This document shows, piece after piece, positions 34,460 through 43,458 of a DNA stretch of 48,665 nucleotides. A program made the position numbers and the translations under genes. Location of the stretch: the NCBI GenBank assembly GCA_011322445.1, contig DRMV01000052.1:1-48665 (forward strand). Direction: 5' to 3'. Origin of the DNA: Chloroflexota bacterium (lineage in GTDB: Bacteria; Chloroflexota; Anaerolineae; Anaerolineales; DRMV01). Each line of letters opens with the position of its first letter. Positions within the stretch are counted from its first letter, which is position 1. The notes beneath the pieces are model-generated. The model did not search any database, had not been told where the DNA came from, and was given only the letters and a program-made list of their open reading frames with translations.

Positions 34460-35812
34460 ATGCATAGCAAGCGCAAACTTTTTGTGGTTTCCCTGTTCGT
34501 GCTGGGGTTGCTGATCCTCGGTGCGGGCGTATTGAGCGCCTGCAGTGCCAAGGCGCCGAAGGCAGCCCAACCCACTGTGAGCGTGAGTGCAGCTCCCAAC
34601 GCCCAAGGTGTCACGGAAGAGGCCAAAGCGTGCATCGACTGCCACGCCAAGGAAACCCCCGGCATTGTGAGCGATTGGGACCACAGCGCTCACGCCCAAA
34701 AAGGCGTCACCTGCCTGGACTGCCACGAAACCACACCGGATTCCCCGATGCTGCTCAAAGACATCAAGGGGCATGAAGATGTGAAGGAATCCCTTTCCAT
34801 GCTTGTGCCGCCTTCGACCTGCGCCAAATGCCACCCCGATGAAGTCAAAGAATTTGATGCCAGCGGCCATCATCGGGCTGCTTTGCAGGTGGAAGACAAA
34901 GAATCCATGCAAACTTTGATTCACCACCACGAAGGGCGCGACATCGAAGGGCTGAGCGGGGCCTCTGAAGAGACCGGTTGTATGCAATGCCACGGGAAAC
35001 GCATCAAACTGGATGAGCACGGCGTTCCCACGGCAGACACCTACCCCACTTCGGGCATCGGCAACATCTACCCCAACGGCGAGGTCGGCAACTGCACAGT
35101 GTGCCATACCCGCCACAAGTTCAGCATCGAGGAAGCCCGCAAACCGGAAGCCTGCGCCTCGTGCCACCTGGGGCCAGACCATCCCGATATCGAAATCTAC
35201 GAAAACACCAAACACGGGCAAATCTACGCCACCGAGGGCGAAACCTGGAAATGGGATAGCCCGCCTGGCGACTGGGAACCTGGTGACTACCGGGCCCCCA
35301 CCTGCGCCACCTGCCACATGAGCGGCATCGGCGACCTCAAACCGACGCACAACGTCTCTGAGCGCCTGTACTGGAACGCGTGGGCCAAAGAATCTCAACC
35401 GCGCAATTCAGATGATCCCATGTCCGCGCTCACCGGCCATGCTGAACAGGGCCGTGCAGAGATGAAGCAAGTCTGCGCACAATGCCATACCAGCGCCATG
35501 ATCGACGACTACTTTGCCAGCGCCGACAAAGCCGTCAAGCTCTACAACGAAGGCTACTACGCGCCGGCGAAGAAGATGCTGGACGATCTCCAGGCCAAAG
35601 GCTTGCTGAAAGACAACCCGTGGGCCGACGAGTTCCAGATCCTCTACTATCACCTCTGGCACCACGAAGGCCGGCGCGCTCGCCAGGGCGCCTTGATGGG
35701 CGGCCCCGACTGGGCCCACTGGCATGGTTTCTTCATCCTGCAACAGGATCTCTACAAGATGCAGGATATCTACAACTACCGCATCGAAACCGGTGAAATC
35801 GAGAAGCCGTAA
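34460..35812 (+). CDS. Octaheme HAO-like cytochrome c lipoprotein
   Basis: A 450-residue protein with a lipobox (LSAC, Cys28) and eight CxxCH motifs starting at residues 58, 85, 121, 174, 212, 232, 282 and 339. The segments RHKFSIEEARKPEACASCH, GPDHPDIEIYENTKHG and GGPDWAHWHGFFILQQDLY are typical of hydroxylamine oxidoreductase relatives. Paired with an NrfH-type partner it most likely works in the reductive direction (nitrite or hydroxylamine reduction), as proposed for epsilon-HAO. Whether the Tyr cross-link of true HAO is present cannot be judged. Anchoring as a lipoprotein suits a single-membrane cell. Confidence 0.87.
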   Translation: MHSKRKLFVVSLFVLGLLILGAGVLSACSAKAPKAAQPTVSVSAAPNAQGVTEEAKACIDCHAKETPGIVSDWDHSAHAQKGVTCLDCHETTPDSPMLLKDIKGHEDVKESLSMLVPPSTCAKCHPDEVKEFDASGHHRAALQVEDKESMQTLIHHHEGRDIEGLSGASEETGCMQCHGKRIKLDEHGVPTADTYPTSGIGNIYPNGEVGNCTVCHTRHKFSIEEARKPEACASCHLGPDHPDIEIYENTKHGQIYATEGETWKWDSPPGDWEPGDYRAPTCATCHMSGIGDLKPTHNVSERLYWNAWAKESQPRNSDDPMSALTGHAEQGRAEMKQVCAQCHTSAMIDDYFASADKAVKLYNEGYYAPAKKMLDDLQAKGLLKDNPWADEFQILYYHLWHHEGRRARQGALMGGPDWAHWHGFFILQQDLYKMQDIYNYRIETGEIEKP

Positions 35813-35839
35813 CGGTTTCCCGGGTTCGACCTGAAAGCC

Positions 35840-35874
35840 ATCACCCCCCAGGCAGCAACGCTCTGGGGGGTGAT
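35840..35874 (+). terminator. Terminator of the cytochrome operon
   Basis: Stem atcacccccca / tggggggtgat with a 13-nt loop, followed by attttg. Confidence 0.85.
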
Positions 35875-35963
35875 ATTTTGGGCTTTCGTGAGTTGAGGGA
35901 CTTCCAATAGCCCACCCTCACAACTATACATGGGGCCATAACGCAAAACATCGAGTAAAATAT

Positions 35964-35993
35964 CGAGCCCTTGCTGCGCTTAGCAAGGGCTCG
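35964..35993 (-). terminator. Terminator of the LysM gene
   Basis: Stem cgagcccttgct / agcaagggctcg with a 6-nt loop. On the minus strand it is followed by atatttta. Confidence 0.75.
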
Positions 35994-36023
35994 GCTATCG
36001 TGCGTTCCCGGAATGTGCAAGAA

Positions 36024-37190
36024 TTAGCCACCATTGGCAGGGGTTGGTGTAGGCGTCGGCGAGGGGCCGGTGGCCGCGCCGCTCCAACTAAAGACCCGCG
36101 ATTCACTCTGGTCGCCCGCCGGCTTCCAGATGGGGTTGCCTTCGTCGTCGGTGCCCACCTGCCGGACGGTGACCACCCACCAGCGGAAGATGTGCGGCTT
36201 GGGTTCAGTAGGCCGGAACGAAGCCGGCACGACATACTTGGTATCGGTGACGTAAGCCACAATTTTGCGCCCGCGGTCAGCGGTCAGGTCTTCCACTGTT
36301 ACCTGGTAAGCCTCATTGTTCCGCAGTTCGCCCACCGAGGCCCATTGCAGGGCTACCGTATCGTCGGCCAGGGTAAAGACTGCCCCGTTGACCGGAATCA
36401 GCAAGTTTGGTGCGGGGTAAGGCGGCGGCGGCGTGGGCGTGGCGGTAGGCCCTGGCGTGGGGTTCCGCATACACAGCGGGATGATGAGGGTTTGCCCGGC
36501 AAAAACGGTGTTGCTGACCAGGCCATTGTACTGACGGATGGCCTCAATGGGCACATTATAGTTGATGGCAATGCCGCTCAGGGTGTCGTTTTCCTGCACA
36601 GTGTAGGTAATTTTCTCGCACGCCTGGGCTGTGGCGTCGGCCGGGCTGAGTGTGGCTTTGGGCGTGGGTGTCGGTGTGGGCGTTGGCTGCGGAATGAGCA
36701 GTTTTTGACCCACGTAAAGGGTGCACGCCGAGGAAAGGTTGTTTTGCAAGATGATGCTTTGAATCGAAACGTTGAAAGCCAGCGCAATACTGCCGCAGGT
36801 ATCGCCGTTTTTGACCACGTAGGCCAGGGGGGTTGGCGTAGGCAACGGCGTGTTGGTAGGTGTGGGCGGCAAGGGTGTGGGGGTCACGGTGGGTGTCAAC
36901 GTCATGGTCGGCGAAGGCACCGGCGTGGGTTCCACGATGCGGTTCGACTGGCGGAGTGCCAGATACACCATCACAGCGCCTAAGGCCACGAAAAAGGCCA
37001 GCAACCCCAACGCTACCGGCAGCGTGAGTGTAATCTGCGGCATTCGGCTGCGGCGGGCAGTTTGCGGAGGCTTGGCTTTCCCTTCAGGGGTAAACGTCGT
37101 CCCGCAGATATGGCAACGCGTAGCGTTGGCGCTCAAACGCGTGCCACAGGTCGGGCAAATTTTAGTGGGAGTTTCGGGTTTCTCTGCCAT
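36024..37190 (-). CDS. Membrane protein with zinc ribbon and two LysM domains
   Basis: A 388-residue protein: N-terminal zinc ribbon (CPTCG ... CHICG, residues 12-29), one membrane helix (about 53-78), a Pro/Thr linker, LysM 1 (YVVKNGDTCGSIALAFNVSI ... LYVGQKLLIP), LysM 2 (YTVQENDTLSGIAINYNVPI ... VFAGQTLIIP), then an Ig/FN3-like domain and a short PT tail. The ribbon would be cytoplasmic and the LysM domains outside, binding glycan. This layout recurs in Chloroflexota. Function unknown. Confidence 0.8.
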   Translation of the reverse strand: MAEKPETPTKICPTCGTRLSANATRCHICGTTFTPEGKAKPPQTARRSRMPQITLTLPVALGLLAFFVALGAVMVYLALRQSNRIVEPTPVPSPTMTLTPTVTPTPLPPTPTNTPLPTPTPLAYVVKNGDTCGSIALAFNVSIQSIILQNNLSSACTLYVGQKLLIPQPTPTPTPTPKATLSPADATAQACEKITYTVQENDTLSGIAINYNVPIEAIRQYNGLVSNTVFAGQTLIIPLCMRNPTPGPTATPTPPPPYPAPNLLIPVNGAVFTLADDTVALQWASVGELRNNEAYQVTVEDLTADRGRKIVAYVTDTKYVVPASFRPTEPKPHIFRWWVVTVRQVGTDDEGNPIWKPAGDQSESRVFSWSGAATGPSPTPTPTPANGG

Positions 37191-37222
37191 AAGAGCACCT
37201 TTGAGCCAAATTCGGCGCGCCG

Positions 37223-37228
37223 ATTATA
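37223..37228 (-). promoter_or_regulatory. -10 element of the LysM gene
   Basis: Minus-strand TATAAT 33 nt upstream of the ATG at 37190. It diverges from the hemW -10 element. Confidence 0.6.
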
Positions 37229-37244
37229 CCATGCCTGCCGGTGT

Positions 37245-37250
37245 TATACT
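37245..37250 (+). promoter_or_regulatory. -10 element of hemW
   Basis: TATACT 7 nt ahead of the ATG at 37258. The transcript would begin at or next to the start codon (leaderless). Confidence 0.5.
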
Positions 37251-37257
37251 TTCGAGC

Positions 37258-38421
37258 ATGTACAGCCTTTACCTGCACATCCCTTTTTGCCGCCACCGGT
37301 GCAGTTATTGCGACTTCAACACTTATGCCGGGCAAGAGCACTTGCGGGCAGCCTATGTGGAAGCCCTCTGCCAGGAAATCAGGCTGGTGGCCCTGGCTGC
37401 TGGCAAGCCGTTGCCCGTACATACGGTCTATTTTGGGGGCGGTACCCCCTCGTTGCTCACCCCTGCACAAATCGGGCATGTTCTGGAAACCATCGCTCGC
37501 CGCTTTACACTGGCAGAAGGGGCCGAAATCTCTCTGGAAGCCAACCCCGGCACGATAGACAGGGCTTACCTGAAAGCGTTGCGGAAGGCAGGAGTCAACC
37601 GACTCAGTCTGGGAGTCCAGTCGGCCCATCCAGATGATTTGCGCCTTCTGGAACGCGAGCACGATTTTGTCGCGGTCATTCGCACTGTGGCCTGGGCACG
37701 CGCCGCCGGATTCGATAATCTCAACCTGGATTTGATTTTTGGCCTTCCCCATCAGCCGCTGGAACGATGGCAATGGTCTCTGGAACAGGCCACCGCTCTG
37801 CAGCCGGAACATTTTTCGCTCTATGCGCTGACGCTGGAACACGGCACACCGCTGGCGCACTGGGTGGCCCGCGGTTTGTTGCCTAACCCCGACCCAGACC
37901 TGGCTGCCGAAATGTATCTGTGGGCTGATGAATTTCTGCAAAAGAACGGCTATGCGCAATACGAAATCTCCAACTGGGCACGGCCAGGAATGGCCTGCCG
38001 TCACAATTTGCAGTATTGGCGGAATCAGCCCTATTTGGGGTTGGGCGCTGGCGCGCACGGGTATGCTGCGGGAGTGCGCACAGCCAACGTATTGACGCCC
38101 GCGGGCTACATTCGTCGTCTGGGCCCTGATGCACGGCCCTCTGTTTTTCCGCGTACACCCGCAACAGTCAACGTCCGCCTGCTCTCCCCCGCCGACGAGA
38201 TGGCAGAAACGATGATGATGGGGCTCAGGCTCACCGAGGAAGGCGTTGCCCGGCGCGCCTTTGCACAACGTTTTGGGCAAGAGATGATGGCGGTGTATGG
38301 AGCGGCAATTCGGCGGCTGGTGACACAGGGTTTGTTGACATGGTCGGCCGATGGCGAGCGGCTGCACCTCACGGCGCGCGGACGGTTGTTGGGGAATCGG
38401 GTTTTTCGGGAATTTGTGTGA
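37258..38421 (+). CDS. hemW: Heme chaperone HemW, radical SAM
   Basis: A 387-residue protein with the cluster motif CRHRCSYCDFNTY (CxxxCxxC), GGGTPSLL, and the C-terminal winged domain region (MGLRLTEEGV). Conserved HemW landmarks such as FGLPHQ and YEISNWARPG are present. HemW inserts heme into respiratory proteins; it is often misnamed oxygen-independent coproporphyrinogen oxidase. The multiheme cytochromes nearby use covalent heme c and are not known clients. ATG at 37258 is chosen; 37231 would precede the likely transcription start. Confidence 0.9.
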   Translation: MYSLYLHIPFCRHRCSYCDFNTYAGQEHLRAAYVEALCQEIRLVALAAGKPLPVHTVYFGGGTPSLLTPAQIGHVLETIARRFTLAEGAEISLEANPGTIDRAYLKALRKAGVNRLSLGVQSAHPDDLRLLEREHDFVAVIRTVAWARAAGFDNLNLDLIFGLPHQPLERWQWSLEQATALQPEHFSLYALTLEHGTPLAHWVARGLLPNPDPDLAAEMYLWADEFLQKNGYAQYEISNWARPGMACRHNLQYWRNQPYLGLGAGAHGYAAGVRTANVLTPAGYIRRLGPDARPSVFPRTPATVNVRLLSPADEMAETMMMGLRLTEEGVARRAFAQRFGQEMMAVYGAAIRRLVTQGLLTWSADGERLHLTARGRLLGNRVFREFV

Positions 38422-38426
38422 GTGTG

Positions 38427-38450
38427 TGGCTGGCTGGCTGGCTGGCTGGT
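38427..38450 (+). repeat. TGGC microsatellite
   Basis: Five tandem tggc units and a sixth variant (tggt), 5 nt after the hemW stop. Confidence 0.9.
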
Positions 38451-38558
38451 TAATTGAATGGCTATACGAAATCTTTGCCCGCTTACGTTTTTGTGCATCC
38501 GCCTTTCTGGCCTGGGCGCAAACGGCGGCTGGCTATACGAAGTCGCCCTCGCCGAACC

Positions 38559-38587
38559 TTGACAACCCGCTATCCCTCCCGTATAAT
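38559..38587 (+). promoter_or_regulatory. Promoter of T-box-valS
   Basis: TTGACA (38559-38564), 17-bp spacer, TATAAT (38582-38587). Confidence 0.85.
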
Positions 38588-38593
38588 CTGGAG

Positions 38594-38890
38594 CACAACT
38601 TAAATACCCTACTTCCCTCTCGGAGGAGTAAGCAGCCCGCTGGCTGACAGAAAAGATGCGGTCACCGGCTGAAAGCCGCCACAGCCCAGCCCTGCCGAAG
38701 GTCGCCGAGAGCAGCAGGCCGAAGAAAGCCGCCTTGCGGTGAGTAGACCGGCCCGGGTGCGCCCGTTACCGCGCGGCCCCAATCGGCTGCCCGCCCGCTG
38801 GGGTAACGAGTGCGTCGCCGCCGTAAGGCGCGGCGAAGTGAGGTGGTACCGCGGATTTCCCCTTCCGTCCTCATGCGGAGGGGGTTCTTT
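38594..38890 (+). promoter_or_regulatory. T-box leader (tRNA-sensing riboswitch) of valS
   Basis: The T-box sequence gaggtggtaccgcgg (38840-38854) matches the AGGGUGGNACCGCG consensus. A terminator hairpin ccccttccg / cggagggg with a T-rich tail (ttctttgttt) follows at 38859-38892. The upstream about 240 nt can form the stem I region, and ggtcacc near 38661 offers a GUC valine codon as specifier, though I could not fold it with certainty. Uncharged tRNA-Val would stabilise the antiterminator and allow valS transcription. Confidence 0.85.
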
Positions 38891-38892
38891 GT

Positions 38893-38985
38893 TTAATTGC
38901 GAGTGATGATTTGCGATTTGCGGAAAGCCGCCGCCAACTGCCAACCGCTAATCGCCAATCGCTAATCGCCATCATCATTCACCGA
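38893..38985. repeat. Short-word intergenic repeats
   Basis: gatttgcgatttgcgg and cgctaatcgccaatcgctaa words between the T-box terminator and valS. The reverse complement resembles gattgacgattgacgatta at about 14186-14204. Confidence 0.65.
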
Positions 38986-39044
38986 GCACATCTTCACTTG
39001 ACACCAGAACACCTGACACAGGCAACTTTCCTCTGGAGGCCACC

Positions 39045-41771
39045 ATGACCGCATACGAACTCCCCCCTACTTTCAACTTCCGCGAACTGGAAGGTGAAAT
39101 CTACCACCGTTGGGAAAGCAGCGGCTACTTTGCCCCTTCCAACGACCCCAACGACCCCGGCCACGACCCCCACAAGCAGCCCTTCGTGATTTCCATGCCG
39201 CCGCCCAACGTGACGGGCGAACTACACCTCGGCCACGCGATGTTCGTTTCCCTCGAAGACCTGATGACCCGCTACCACCGCATGAAGGGCGAACCGACCC
39301 TCTGGTTGCCCGGCACCGACCACGCGGGCATCGCCACCCAACTGATGGTGGAACGCGACCTGGCCGCCAAAGGCATCGACCGCAAAACCCTGGGGCGGGA
39401 AGGCTTCCTCAAACATGCCTGGGCTTGGAAGGAACGCTACCACGACCGCATTGTGGGGCAAATTCGCCGCTTAGGGGCCTCGTGCGACTGGTCGCGCGAG
39501 CGTTTCACCCTCGACCCCGGCCTCTCGCGTGCCGTGCGGGAAGCCTTCGTGCGCCTCTGGAAGAAGGGCCTGATTTACCGCGGCCCGCGCCTCATCAACT
39601 GGGACCCCAAACTCAAAACCGCGGTCTCTGACCTTGAGGTTGAATACCGCGAGCAGCAGGGCAAACTCTACTACTTCAAATACATGCTCGCCGACGGCAG
39701 CGGCTACATTCCCGTGGCGACCACCCGCCCCGAAACCATTTTGGGCGACACCGCCGTGGCCGTCCACCCCGAAGATGAGCGCTACAAGGCCTTCGTGGGC
39801 AAAGAGGTGGTGGTGCCCATGTTAGGCCGCCGCATTCCCGTGATTGCCGACGATTACGTCGACCCCGAATTCGGCACCGGCGCGCTCAAAATCACCCCCG
39901 GCCACGACCCCAACGACTACGAAATCGGCCAGCGCCACAACCTGCCCATCATCAACATCTTCACCGAAGACGCCACCATCAACGAGCACGGCGGCCCCTA
40001 CGAAGGCCTTGACCGCTTCGAAGCCCGCAAGAAACTATGGGAAGACATGCGCGCCGCGGGGCTGGTGCTCAAAGAGGAAGATTACGTCCATCAGGTGCCG
40101 GTTTCCCAGCGCGGCGGCACTCTCATCGAGCCGATGATTTCCACCCAGTGGTTCGTGAAAATCAAGCCGCTGGCCGAAGCCGGCCTGAAAGCCGTGCGCG
40201 AAGGCCAGATCCGCATCATCCCCGAGCGCTTCGAGAAGGTGTACTTCCACTGGCTGGAAAACATCCGCGACTGGTGCATCAGCCGCCAGTTGTGGTGGGG
40301 GCACCGCATTCCGGCGTGGTACGGCCCCGATGGCGAGGTGTTCGTTGCCCACAACGAAGAGGAAGCCCACCAGCAGGCCGAAGCCCACTACGGCCACCCC
40401 GTGGAACTCACCCAAGACCCCGACGTGCTCGACACCTGGTTCTCTTCGGGGCTGTGGCCGTTTTCCACCTTGGGCTGGCCTGAAGAGACGCCCGATTACC
40501 GCTACTTCTACCCCACCAGCGTGATGGAAACCGGCTACGACATCCTCTTCTTCTGGGTCGCCCGCATGATCATGATGGGGCTGGAATTCACCGGCAAGCC
40601 GCCCTTCCACACGGTTTACCTGCACGGGCTGGTGCGCGACGAGCACGGGCAGAAAATGTCCAAAACCAAAGGCAATGTGATTGACCCCTTAGTGGTGATG
40701 GACGAACTGGGCACCGACGCGCTGCGCTTTACCCTGCTGGTGGGTTCCAGCCCGGGCAACGACATGAACCTCAGCCTGAAGAAGGTGGAAGCCAACCGCA
40801 ACTTCGCCAACAAGGTGTGGAACGCCGGGCGCTTCGTGATTGGCGCGCTGGAAAAAGCCCCCGACCGGCGGCAGGGCGAAGCCGACTGGACTTTAGCCGA
40901 CTCGTGGATTTGGGCGCGCCTGCAAGACCTCATCCGCCGCGTCAACCGCCTGTTCGAGGCCTACCAGTTCGGCGAAGCCGGGCGGCAGATTTACGACTTC
41001 TTCTGGAGTGAATTTGCCGACTGGTATCTGGAAATCGCCAAAACCCAACTGGCCGAGGGCGGCGACCGCGCCTTTACCACCGCGCAAACCCTGGTGAAGG
41101 TGCTCGACGCCACCCTACGGCTGCTGCACCCCTTTACCCCCTTCGTCACCGAAGCCCTGTGGGGGCACCTGAAAGCCGCGGTCATTCAGCGTTACGGCGA
41201 AGGCAACGCGGCCTTCACCCCCGCGGGTGGCTGGCCGGGAGCCCTCATCGTTGCCCCCTGGCCGGAAAGCCGCGACAAAGAGGGCTGGGAAGACGACAAA
41301 GTGGCGCAGTTTGCCGCCTTCCAGGAAGTGGTGCGCGCCATCCGCAACGTGCGCGCCGAAAAGAAGGTGAAACCGGCGGTGAAAATCGGCGCGACCATCG
41401 CCGCGGGCGAATACACCGCCGCGCTGCAAAGCCTGAGCAAGCCGCTGGCTGCCCTGGCGCGGCTTGACCCTGCCCATCTGACCATTGTGGAGCACCTCGC
41501 CGAGCGCCCCGAAAACAGCGTGGCGTTAGTGGCCGGGGGTGTGGAAATCTTCCTGCCCCTCGCTGACCTGATTGACCCCGCCGAAGAGCGGGCGCGGCTG
41601 GAAAAAGAACTCGCCGAAGTGGAAGGGCAGATTGCCCGGCTGGAAAAACTGCTCGCCAGCCCCTTCGCCGAAAAAGCCCCGCCGCCGGTGGTGCAAAAGG
41701 AACGCGACAAACTCGCTGCCGCCCAAACCCAGGCCGAAAAGTTACGCAGGCAACTGGCTGCCCTGAGTTGA
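39045..41771 (+). CDS. valS: Valyl-tRNA synthetase
   Basis: A 908-residue class I synthetase. HIGH motif in PPNVTGELHLGHAM, editing domain (TTRPETILGDTAVAVHP), KMSKTKGNVIDP, anticodon-binding domain, and the C-terminal coiled coil (LEKELAEVEGQIARLEKLLA). Charges tRNA-Val. Controlled by the T-box leader upstream. Confidence 0.97.
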   Translation: MTAYELPPTFNFRELEGEIYHRWESSGYFAPSNDPNDPGHDPHKQPFVISMPPPNVTGELHLGHAMFVSLEDLMTRYHRMKGEPTLWLPGTDHAGIATQLMVERDLAAKGIDRKTLGREGFLKHAWAWKERYHDRIVGQIRRLGASCDWSRERFTLDPGLSRAVREAFVRLWKKGLIYRGPRLINWDPKLKTAVSDLEVEYREQQGKLYYFKYMLADGSGYIPVATTRPETILGDTAVAVHPEDERYKAFVGKEVVVPMLGRRIPVIADDYVDPEFGTGALKITPGHDPNDYEIGQRHNLPIINIFTEDATINEHGGPYEGLDRFEARKKLWEDMRAAGLVLKEEDYVHQVPVSQRGGTLIEPMISTQWFVKIKPLAEAGLKAVREGQIRIIPERFEKVYFHWLENIRDWCISRQLWWGHRIPAWYGPDGEVFVAHNEEEAHQQAEAHYGHPVELTQDPDVLDTWFSSGLWPFSTLGWPEETPDYRYFYPTSVMETGYDILFFWVARMIMMGLEFTGKPPFHTVYLHGLVRDEHGQKMSKTKGNVIDPLVVMDELGTDALRFTLLVGSSPGNDMNLSLKKVEANRNFANKVWNAGRFVIGALEKAPDRRQGEADWTLADSWIWARLQDLIRRVNRLFEAYQFGEAGRQIYDFFWSEFADWYLEIAKTQLAEGGDRAFTTAQTLVKVLDATLRLLHPFTPFVTEALWGHLKAAVIQRYGEGNAAFTPAGGWPGALIVAPWPESRDKEGWEDDKVAQFAAFQEVVRAIRNVRAEKKVKPAVKIGATIAAGEYTAALQSLSKPLAALARLDPAHLTIVEHLAERPENSVALVAGGVEIFLPLADLIDPAEERARLEKELAEVEGQIARLEKLLASPFAEKAPPPVVQKERDKLAAAQTQAEKLRRQLAALS

Positions 41772-41782
41772 AACCAAAGCAA

Positions 41783-41815
41783 AAGCCCGACAGGCTCCTG
41801 AATCCTGTCGGGCTT
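41783..41815. terminator. Bidirectional terminator
   Basis: Stem aagcccgacagg / cctgtcgggctt with tcgtttt on the plus strand and a T-rich tail on the minus strand, between converging valS and the KamA-family gene. Confidence 0.85.
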
Positions 41816-41841
41816 CGTTTTCGTTACGCCACAAGGCACAA

Positions 41842-43218
41842 TTACGCCATCACCGCCTCTTCCACGGCAATGGGAGTGTCTTCCATGTGCCACCAGGCAA
41901 TGGGTTCTTCTCGCTCGAAGAAGAACTTTTCCTCGCCAAAGGCAGGCTTGAGGTGCGTCAGCCAGGTGGCGTTGGGGTCGTATTGGGCAAAGAAAGGCCG
42001 CCCCACCCAATCGGGGTTGCGCGCCTGCAGGAATTCCAGCACCAGCACCTTCTCGCCGCGGATTTCCGCCGGGCCTACAATGCGCACCTTGCCCGGCCAG
42101 GCCGACATGGAAGGCCCTCGCACGGTACGCGCCAGCCCGCTCACCTGCTGATAAGCCGCGCGGAAGATTTCCTGCGCCCGCACCAACGGCACTTCAAAGT
42201 AATTCTTCGGGCCGGTATCGCGTTCCACGAACATATAGTAGGGAATCATCCCCAATTTGACGCCCTCGCGCCACATGGTCGCCCACACCTCCGGGTTGTC
42301 GTTGATCGGATGCACAATCGGCGCCTGCATCCGAATTTCTGCCCCGGTCGCGCGGATGCGGCGAATGGCTTCCTGCACAATGGGCGTGGACATCTCGCGC
42401 GGGTGGGTGAAATGCGCCATCACCGCCAGGTGCTTCCCGGCTCTGACAACCTGTTCGTACAGCCGCAAAATGTCATCGGCGTCCTCGTCGGTGACAAAAC
42501 GTTGCGGCCAATAAGCAAGCGACTTGGTGCCAATGCGAATATCACGGATGTGTTCCAGTTCCGGCGCCAGCAGCGGCTCGATGTACCCCCGCAGGGCACG
42601 GGCTTTCATGACCATCGGGTCGCCGCCAGTAAAGAGCACGTCGGTGACGGTCTTGTGCCGCTTGAGGTATTCCACAAAGCGTTCCGTCTGGCGAGATTCG
42701 AACTTGAGTTTCTGAACACCGACAAACTGCGCCCAACGGAAACAATAAGTGCAGTAAGCATGACACGTTTGCCCCTGCGCGGGAAAGAAGAGCACAGTTT
42801 CCCGATATTTGTGCTGCACTCCCGGCAGCGGTTCGCCATCCAGCAAAGGCACGTTGTGAGTCATTTGCCCCGCCGGGTGGGGGTTGAGTTTGGTCAGGCG
42901 AATTTCGTTGGCTTTGGCAAGCACCGCCGCAGGCGAAGCCCCCTGCTTGAGCATATCCCGGACGGCGAGGAAATCTTCTTTATCCAGCATGCCCGGCTGG
43001 GGAAAAGTGAGTTGAAAAATAGGGTCTTCGGGCACGCGCTCCCAATCAATCAACGCTTCAATGACATACGCGTTGGAGCGGAAAGGCAGCACCCGCGCCG
43101 TGACTTCTATGGCCTCGCGCAGGTCAGGGCTGAGGCGCTGCCAAAGAGGGTGCTTGACGATATTGTGAATTGTGACAGGTTGATAACGGGAATCACGAGA
43201 CTTTTTCCAATCAGACAT
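41842..43218 (-). CDS. KamA-family radical SAM protein (lysine 2,3-aminomutase-like)
   Basis: A 458-residue protein from the ATG at 43216-43218 behind AAGGAGG. Radical-SAM motif CHAYCTYCFRWAQF (CxxxCxxC) and the LAM-type run FTGGDPMVMKAR ... RIGTKSLAYWPQRF. True lysine 2,3-aminomutases hold PLP on a Lys in PGGGGK; here the matching place reads GPSMSAWPGKVRI, so substrate and PLP use are uncertain. It may be an amino acid aminomutase for beta-amino acid or osmolyte synthesis, or a divergent paralogue. Confidence 0.75.
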   Translation of the reverse strand: MSDWKKSRDSRYQPVTIHNIVKHPLWQRLSPDLREAIEVTARVLPFRSNAYVIEALIDWERVPEDPIFQLTFPQPGMLDKEDFLAVRDMLKQGASPAAVLAKANEIRLTKLNPHPAGQMTHNVPLLDGEPLPGVQHKYRETVLFFPAQGQTCHAYCTYCFRWAQFVGVQKLKFESRQTERFVEYLKRHKTVTDVLFTGGDPMVMKARALRGYIEPLLAPELEHIRDIRIGTKSLAYWPQRFVTDEDADDILRLYEQVVRAGKHLAVMAHFTHPREMSTPIVQEAIRRIRATGAEIRMQAPIVHPINDNPEVWATMWREGVKLGMIPYYMFVERDTGPKNYFEVPLVRAQEIFRAAYQQVSGLARTVRGPSMSAWPGKVRIVGPAEIRGEKVLVLEFLQARNPDWVGRPFFAQYDPNATWLTHLKPAFGEEKFFFEREEPIAWWHMEDTPIAVEEAVMA

Positions 43219-43458
43219 ACATTCCTCCTTGTCACTTAGGGTTTGGGCTGCGTACCGACAAAAACATTCCACGGGCGAAAAGCAGCAGGGAAGCAAGAGC
43301 CACCACAAGGCGTTAAACGCGCGAAGGCATTCACTGTGCGCGAAAAGTGAACGCCCGGTTTGCTTTTTAAGGCAAAACAGGTTGCCAGGAGCGGCTTGAG
43401 CCGATGGCCTCGCGGTGCGCTTTAACCCGCGTTTTGCGCGCGCGAAGAGAGCCTTGAG

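Noticed and set aside
36850-37257. Upstream extension of the hemW frame
   Set aside because: It runs antisense through the LysM gene and its promoter; HemW proteins start near the CxxxCxxC motif as at 37258.
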